A DNA stretch of 64,000 nt from positions 62,001-126,000 of the forward strand of contig NZ_FZNO01000002.1 in assembly GCF_900188025.1 (NCBI RefSeq). Direction: 5' to 3'. The stretch is from Blastococcus mobilis (GTDB lineage Bacteria > Actinomycetota > Actinomycetes > Mycobacteriales > Geodermatophilaceae). Below the pieces are notes generated by a model that saw nothing but the letters and a program-made list of their open reading frames with translations, was not told the DNA's origin and did not search any database. Shown piece after piece: positions 59,345 through 64,000 of this stretch (within the stretch, counting starts at the first letter, position 1; the number at the start of each line of letters is the position of its first letter). Position numbers and translations under genes: made by a program.

Positions 59345-59353
59345 GCGGACGGT

Positions 59354-60208
59354 TCAGTGGCGGCGGGCCAGCTCCGCCCACGCGGCTGCGGCGCGGGGGG
59401 CCCATGCCGCATGCCGCTCGCGGAACACCTCGGCGGCGCGGTTGCCGCTCCACCGCGGCGGCAGGAGCTCGCGTGGCAGGCCGGGGTCGAGCAACGGGAA
59501 CCGGCGCCATTCCTGCACCAGGCGGATCTGGGCGACGAGCGCCTGCCGATCGGTGCGCGGACGGGGCCGACCGACCAGTTCCAGGAAGTCCTCGTAGCGG
59601 CGCTCGATGGCGTCGAGGTCCCACGCCGTGCGCGCGAGCGACCGCTCGTCGCCGAGCCGGCCGGCGGTCGCCACGAAGGACCAGCTGCCGATGGTCAGTC
59701 CGAGTTCGTCGAGGACCCGACAGGCCTCGGGCTCGCGGTCGACGCGCGGCGTCACCCAGGTGGTGGCGTTGACCGATCCCAGCCCGGTCCAGCCCAGCCG
59801 GGTGCGCAGTCGCTGCCGCAGCGCCCGGTTGTTCTCCGGCACGCCGACGGTCATCACCAGCCAGCGACCGTCCCACGGCCGGTCGTCGGCGGCGAAGCCG
59901 TAGATCCTGTCGGTGCCCTCGCGCAGCAGCCGGGTTCCCGCGGCGGTGAGGGTCCACCGGGTCTCCCGCCCGACCCGGCTGGCCTCGATCCAGCCGCTGT
60001 CCGCGGTGCGCATGATCGCCTGGCGTGCGGCCTTCTCGGCGACGCCGACGTCGGCGAGCAGATCGATGAGCGTGGCGGTCCACACCGGCCGCTCGTCGGG
60101 CAGCACGAACTCCCCCAGCACGGTGAGCAGCAGGCTTCGGGCACTGGCCGCACCGAGCTCCTGACGCCGGGTGACGACGGGCCCCTCGACGACCTCCACG
60201 GAGCACAT
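59354..60208 (-). CDS. PaaX-family transcriptional regulator (3)
   Basis: 284 residues. Winged HTH with RSLLLTVLGEFVLPDERPVWTATLIDLLADVGVAEKAARQAIMRTADSGWIEASRVG, central PaaX domain WDGRWLVMTVGVPENNRALRQRLRTRLGWTGLGSVNATTWVTPR, and C-terminal RLVQEWRRFPLLDPGLPRELLPPRWSGNRAAEVF. Divergent from the ABC importer genes (190-base gap), so probably controls uptake. It is convergent with the DUF6158-like gene, separated by nine bases. Confidence 0.9.
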   Translation of the reverse strand: MCSVEVVEGPVVTRRQELGAASARSLLLTVLGEFVLPDERPVWTATLIDLLADVGVAEKAARQAIMRTADSGWIEASRVGRETRWTLTAAGTRLLREGTDRIYGFAADDRPWDGRWLVMTVGVPENNRALRQRLRTRLGWTGLGSVNATTWVTPRVDREPEACRVLDELGLTIGSWSFVATAGRLGDERSLARTAWDLDAIERRYEDFLELVGRPRPRTDRQALVAQIRLVQEWRRFPLLDPGLPRELLPPRWSGNRAAEVFRERHAAWAPRAAAAWAELARRH

Positions 60209-60279
60209 CGTTCCACGCCCCGTCAGCGCTCAGCCGAATCCCACCGAGGGCGCCGAGCACCCCCCTGGCGAGGTCACCG

Positions 60280-60341
60280 ATGTGTAACAACCACGCTGAC
60301 CCCGATGTGAGTCTTGACACATGTCCCCGTACCACTACAGG
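60280..60341 (+). promoter_or_regulatory. promoter and inverted repeat of the ABC importer
   Basis: TTGACA (60314-60319), 16-base spacer, TACAGG (60336-60341) is a weak promoter about 55 bases before the substrate-binding protein start. ATGTGT (60280-60285) and ACACAT (60317-60322) form an inverted repeat overlapping the -35, a possible operator for the divergent PaaX regulator 3. Confidence 0.4.
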
Positions 60342-60398
60342 CTTCATCGGCGACGGACGTGCGTCTGTAGCACGTCGCCCAACCTTCTGGAGTGTGCA

Positions 60399-61619
60399 AT
60401 GACGCCCCCGGTCCCCATTCGTCGCCGTGTGATCACTCTCTTCGGGGCCGGTTCCATGGCCTTGACCCTTGCCGCCTGCGGTGGCGGCAGCCTCGGGGGC
60501 GAGGAGGGGGGCGCGGAGGGCGGAGGCGACGGCGGCGGCACGGTCCGCGTCGGCCTGGTCATCCCTCAGGCCGGTGTCTACACGCCGCTGGGCGAGGACA
60601 TGCAGCAGGGCTGGGATCTCTGGCTGGACCAGAACGACGGGATGATGGGCGACTTCGACGTCGAGACCGTCATCGCAGATGAGGGCGAGGGTCCCGACAC
60701 CGGCGTCCCGGCCGTCCAGCGACTCCTCACGGAGGACAGCGTCGACGCGCTCGTCGGCATCGTGAACTCGGCGACCGCACTGGGCGTGGCCGAGCAGGTC
60801 ACCGAGGCCGAGGTGCCCCTGATCGTCGCCAACGCCGGTGCCGAGGCGATCACGAAGGACGCCGCCAGCCCCTACGTGTGGCGGTCGTCGTTCACCAACG
60901 CCCAGATCGCCGCGGCGATGGGCACCCACCTCGCCGAGGAGGGCATCGGGCCGGTGTACGTCATGGCCCCTGACTACGCGGCCGGTCAGGAGGTGGTGGC
61001 CGGGTTCACGGAGGCCTACGAGGCGGGTGGCGGCACCATCGCCGGTCAGGCCCTCACCCCGTTCGGCACGACGCAGGACTTCCAGCCGTTCCTGTCCGGG
61101 GTCCAGTCCTCCGGCGCGGCGGCCACCTTCGTCTTCTACGCCGGTGGCGAGGCCGTGAGCTACGTCCAGCAGTACGACGAGTTCGGCCTCAAGGACTCCA
61201 TCCCCCTCTACGGCTCGGGCTTCCTCACCGAGGGCAGCGTGCTCGACGCCCAGGGCGAGTCGGCCGTCGGCGTCCGGACGACGCTGCACTACTCCACTGA
61301 GATCGACAACGAGGCCAACGCCGAGTTCGTCGAGGCCTACCAGGCGGCCTACGACGAACTGCCGACGACGTACGCGGTGCAGGCCTACGACGCCGCGAAC
61401 GTGCTGGGCCGCGCGCTGGCCGAGGCAGGGGACGTGTCCGGTTCGGCGATCACCGAGGCGCTGGACGGTCTCGGCGAGATCGACGACAGCCCCCGTGGTC
61501 CGTGGAGCTTCACCAATCAGACCCCGGAGCAGAGCATCTATCTGCGCGAGGTCGCCGACGAGGGCGGCACACTGCTCAACACGGTGGTGGAGGACCTCGG
61601 CGTCCAGCCGCAGCCCTAG
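60399..61619 (+). CDS. branched-chain-type ABC transporter substrate-binding lipoprotein
   Basis: 406 residues. The signal peptide ends in lipobox LAAC with lipidated Cys 27, then a Gly-rich linker. The Leu/Ile/Val-binding fold follows: VRVGLVIPQAGVYTPLGEDMQQGWDLWLDQNDGMM, LTEDSVDALVGIVNSATALGVAEQV, SSFTNAQIAAAMGTHLAEEGIGPVYVMAPDYAAG, VQAYDAANVLGRALAEAG. LivK-type proteins bind amino acids or aromatic acids outside the membrane and deliver them to the permease. With aromatic-CoA genes adjacent and a PaaX regulator divergent, an aryl acid is a likely ligand. Confidence 0.9.
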   Translation: MTPPVPIRRRVITLFGAGSMALTLAACGGGSLGGEEGGAEGGGDGGGTVRVGLVIPQAGVYTPLGEDMQQGWDLWLDQNDGMMGDFDVETVIADEGEGPDTGVPAVQRLLTEDSVDALVGIVNSATALGVAEQVTEAEVPLIVANAGAEAITKDAASPYVWRSSFTNAQIAAAMGTHLAEEGIGPVYVMAPDYAAGQEVVAGFTEAYEAGGGTIAGQALTPFGTTQDFQPFLSGVQSSGAAATFVFYAGGEAVSYVQQYDEFGLKDSIPLYGSGFLTEGSVLDAQGESAVGVRTTLHYSTEIDNEANAEFVEAYQAAYDELPTTYAVQAYDAANVLGRALAEAGDVSGSAITEALDGLGEIDDSPRGPWSFTNQTPEQSIYLREVADEGGTLLNTVVEDLGVQPQP

Positions 61620-61708
61620 ACCAGCCGGAGCCGGACGCCGCGGCGGCGATCGCGGCCGGGGGACCTCCCCCGGCCGCGGCCGCCGTTCCGCGCGGAGAGG
61701 AGATCTCT

Positions 61709-62593
61709 ATGCTCGGCTGGTTCGACGCCAACCTGGTCAGCATCCTGAACGGGTTCGCGATCGGCTCGCTGCTCTTCATTCTCGCCGTGGGACTGTCCAT
61801 CGTCTTCGGGATGATGGACGTGCTGAACCTGGCCCACGGCGCCTTCTTCCTGATCGGCTCCTACCTGGCCGTGACGTTCGTCGCCGGGGAGTCGTGGGGC
61901 GGGTTCCTCACCGCCCTCGGGGTCGCCGCGCTCATCGGCCTGCTGGCCGGAGGGGCGCTCTCCGGCCTGACCGAGCCACTGGCGCGCCGCCCGATCCTGG
62001 ACCAGGCGCTGCTGACGCTGGGCATCTCGCTGATCGTCGCCGAGGTGCTGTCGATCATCTACGGCAACGACGTGTTCTCCGTCCCGCCGCCGCCGGGCCT
62101 GGCCGAGAGCATCGACGTCGCCGGTCGGGCCTACCCCGCCTACCGGCTCATGCTCATCGCCGTGGGCCTCGTGCTCGCCCTGGTCGTCTGGCTCGTGGTC
62201 GAGAAGACCTCGATCGGCGCACTGGTGCGGGCCAGCGTGGCCGACCGCGAGATGGTCTCGGCCATGGGGGTCGACAACCGGAAGGTGAAGTTCGCCGTCC
62301 TGGGTGTCGGCTCGCTGCTGGCGACCGTCGCCGGCGTCCTGGCCGCCCCTGTCTACGGCGCACGCCCCGGGCTCGACGAGACGATCCTGCTCCTCGCCCT
62401 CGTCGTGATCGTCATCGGCGGTCGCGGCTCGGTCCGCGGTGCGCTGGTGGGCGCCCTGGTCATCGGCCAGGTGGAGTCGCTGGGCCGGGCACTGGTCCCC
62501 GACCTGGCGTCCTTCATCCTGTTCGGCACGCTGGCGCTGGTCCTCATCGTCCGGCCGCGGGGACTCTTCGCCGGGAAGGTGGCCCACTCGTGA
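61709..62593 (+). CDS. branched-chain-type ABC permease, LivH-like
   Basis: 294 residues with about eight hydrophobic segments. LivH features: GFAIGSLLFILAVGLSIVFGMMDVLNLAHGAFFLIGSYLAVTF near the start, EPLARRPILDQALLTLGISLIVAEV, SVADREMVSAMGVDNRKVKFAVLGVGSLLATVAGVLAAPVYG (EAA-like loop contacting the ATPase), and a final GGRGSVRGALVGALVIGQVE. It forms the translocation pore with the LivM-like partner. A GGAGAGGAG site precedes the ATG at 61709. Confidence 0.92.
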   Translation: MLGWFDANLVSILNGFAIGSLLFILAVGLSIVFGMMDVLNLAHGAFFLIGSYLAVTFVAGESWGGFLTALGVAALIGLLAGGALSGLTEPLARRPILDQALLTLGISLIVAEVLSIIYGNDVFSVPPPPGLAESIDVAGRAYPAYRLMLIAVGLVLALVVWLVVEKTSIGALVRASVADREMVSAMGVDNRKVKFAVLGVGSLLATVAGVLAAPVYGARPGLDETILLLALVVIVIGGRGSVRGALVGALVIGQVESLGRALVPDLASFILFGTLALVLIVRPRGLFAGKVAHS

Positions 62594-62681
62594 GCGAGTT
62601 GGCGAGCTCACGCATGAGCGCAGCAGTCATGAGCACAGCAGCGCCGCGAACGCGGCCGACGAGCGCCAGCAAGGAGGACTC

Positions 62682-63719
62682 GTGAGCGTCATCCCCGACA
62701 GCTCGACCGAGACCACAGGCGCCGCCGCCGCGGTCGCCGCCACTTCCCCGGCGTCCCGGCGGAACGCACTCCTCCGGCGCGGGGTGCCGGCGCTCGTGCT
62801 GCTCGTGCTCCTCGCCGCGGTGCCGCTGTTCGCCGACCCCTTCACCACGAACACGATCTCCCGGATCCTGATCTTCGCGCTGTTCGCCGTCAGTCTCGAC
62901 CTGCTCGTCGGGATCACCGGACTCCCCTCGCTGGGTCACGCGGCCTACTTCGGCGTGGGCGCGTACACGGCCGGGCTGGTGTCGATCCACTGGACCAGTG
63001 AGGCGCCGGTGCCGGTGCTCCTGGCCGCGGGTGCCGGCGCCGTGGCCGCTGCCGCCACGGGTTGGCTGGCCGTTCGCAGCGGTGGCGTCTACTTCCTGAT
63101 GCTGACGCTGGCCATCGGCGAACTCGTCCACCAGCTCGCCCAGCGCCTGACGTCGGTGACGGGTGGCTCCAACGGCCTGTTCGGCATCCCGAGCGTGCGG
63201 ATCGGCGGCCAGCCGCTGACGCTGGCCGGGCTCGTGTACTGGTACGTGCTCGTCCTGGCGTTGCTCGGCTTCCTCGGCCTGTGGCTGGTGGCGCGCTCCC
63301 CCTTCGGCGGCGCCCTGCGCGGGATCCGCGACAACGAGCCCCGGATGCGGTCCCTGGGGTACTCCCCGTTCCGCTACAAGTACGTCGCGTTCATCCTCGC
63401 CGGCGGTTTCGCCGGACTCGCCGGCGGGCTCTTCGCGGGCCTGCTGCGGATCGTGAACCCGAGCGACGCCGGCTTCACCACGAGCGCGCTCATGCTCCTG
63501 GCGGTCATCCTCGGCGGGGCCGGGACGCTCTGGGGGCCGGTCCTGGGCGCCGCAGTCGTGGTGCTGGTCCGGGACACCTTCGGCCCCCAGCTCGACGGGC
63601 ACGGCCCGCTGCTGCTCGGCATCGTCTTCGTCGTCGCCGTGTACGTACTGCCCCGCGGGTTCGCCGGCCTGACCGGGGTCCTCGCCCGCCGGAAGCGGAC
63701 CGCGGGAGGTACGGCATGA
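62682..63719 (+). CDS. branched-chain-type ABC permease, LivM-like
   Basis: 345 residues. The hydrophobic LivM fold begins about residue 35: TNTISRILIFALFAVSLDLLVGITGLPSLGHAAYFGVGAYTAGL, VYFLMLTLAIGELVHQLAQRLTSVTGGSNGLFGIPSV, GALRGIRDNEPRMRSLGYSPFRYKYVAFILAGGFAGLAGGLFA (ATPase coupling loop), FTTSALMLLAVILGGAGTLWGPVLGA. AAGGAGGA at 62671-62678 gives a strong site before GTG 62682. The stop overlaps the ATPase start (ATGA). It pairs with the LivH-like protein as heterodimeric pore. Confidence 0.92.
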   Translation: MSVIPDSSTETTGAAAAVAATSPASRRNALLRRGVPALVLLVLLAAVPLFADPFTTNTISRILIFALFAVSLDLLVGITGLPSLGHAAYFGVGAYTAGLVSIHWTSEAPVPVLLAAGAGAVAAAATGWLAVRSGGVYFLMLTLAIGELVHQLAQRLTSVTGGSNGLFGIPSVRIGGQPLTLAGLVYWYVLVLALLGFLGLWLVARSPFGGALRGIRDNEPRMRSLGYSPFRYKYVAFILAGGFAGLAGGLFAGLLRIVNPSDAGFTTSALMLLAVILGGAGTLWGPVLGAAVVVLVRDTFGPQLDGHGPLLLGIVFVVAVYVLPRGFAGLTGVLARRKRTAGGTA

Positions 63720-64000
63720 GCCAGCCGCTGCTGTCCCTGTCCGGCGTGTGCCGTCACTTCGGCGCCCTGAAGGCCGTCGACGACGTCAGCCTGGACGTCC
63801 CCGCGGGCGCCCGGCATGCCCTCATCGGTCCGAACGGCGCCGGGAAGAGCACGCTGTTCAAGCTGATCACCGGCGCGATGCCGGTCACGGCGGGCCGGGT
63901 CGCCCTCGCCGGCGCCGACATCACCCGGCTGCCGGAGCACCAGCGGGCTCGGCGGGGGATCAGCCAGACCCTTCAGCACTCCAGTCTCTTCCTGACCCAG
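63716..64000 (+). CDS. branched-chain-type ABC transporter ATPase, LivG-like (cut by window end)
   Basis: The first 95 residues are present. LLSLSGVCRHFGALKAVDDVSLDVPAGARHALIGPNGAGKSTLFKLITGAMPVTAGRV contains Walker A GPNGAGKS, and RRGISQTLQHSSLFL is the Q-loop (LivG-type SQTLQ). It drives import by ATP hydrolysis at the membrane face. ATG overlaps the LivM-like stop. The gene continues beyond 64000, and a second ATPase (LivF) would be expected after it. Confidence 0.93.
   Translation, partial: MSQPLLSLSGVCRHFGALKAVDDVSLDVPAGARHALIGPNGAGKSTLFKLITGAMPVTAGRVALAGADITRLPEHQRARRGISQTLQHSSLFLTQ

Overview
The window is very GC-rich, with G or C in most third codon positions. It carries actinobacterial marks: a mycothiol-dependent maleylpyruvate isomerase, a resuscitation-promoting-factor-type protein behind a ydaO (c-di-AMP) riboswitch, GlgX/TreY/TreZ, a CG0192-type maltokinase-cap protein, and a LigC-type ligase with a polymerase-domain partner. 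A soil actinomycete, perhaps of the Geodermatophilaceae, fits best; this is inference from gene content and protein flavour.

Region 1 (0.2-7.7 kb) holds one secreted LVIVD/PA-domain protein, a small membrane protein and an alpha/beta hydrolase among decayed genes: a YdhK piece, an IS701-type transposase core, a frameshifted conserved protein, a frameshifted IS3 element, an IS256-type transposase tail and a metallo-beta-lactamase tail.

Region 2 (7.7-31.5 kb) is mostly housekeeping and stress. It has an S9 peptidase; two tandem TerC-family membrane proteins, the upstream one preceded by a yybP-ykoY (Mn2+) riboswitch with a likely anti-Shine-Dalgarno platform; uvrB; glgX-treY; the riboswitch-controlled Rpf-like gene; a decapitated ABC permease; treZ; a RibD-type reductase; a GNAT enzyme; a CG0192-like protein; the LigC-type ligase and PolDom polymerase split by a secreted alpha/beta-hydrolase peptidase; and a carboxylesterase.

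Region 3 (31.6-44.3 kb) looks like an aromatic-acid route through CoA thioesters to gentisate. It has a salicylate-AMP-ligase-like enzyme, an NDP-forming CoA ligase, a salicylyl-CoA-hydroxylase-like flavoprotein, an unusual alpha/beta hydrolase-benzoate:CoA ligase fusion, gentisate 1,2-dioxygenase, a FAH-family hydrolase, the mycothiol-dependent isomerase and a PaaI thioesterase. The central steps match salicylate to salicylyl-CoA to gentisyl-CoA to gentisate to maleylpyruvate to fumarylpyruvate to fumarate plus pyruvate.

Region 4 (44.3-64 kb) appears to be a second aryl-CoA pathway, best matching 2-aminobenzoate: aminobenzoate-CoA ligase, bifunctional aminobenzoyl-CoA monooxygenase/reductase, a cyclase-family (kynurenine-formamidase-like) hydrolase, a ThDP enzyme, a BadI-like ring-cleaving hydratase, an SDR, a RidA deaminase, MaoC, PaaY-like and amidohydrolase proteins and a feruloyl-CoA-synthase-like ligase. 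Three PaaX-family regulators sit within 16 kb. Three divergent promoters share a TTGACG/CGTCAA palindrome over their -35 boxes, suggesting one local regulon. A branched-chain-type ABC importer, cut by the window end in its ATPase gene, probably imports the substrate.
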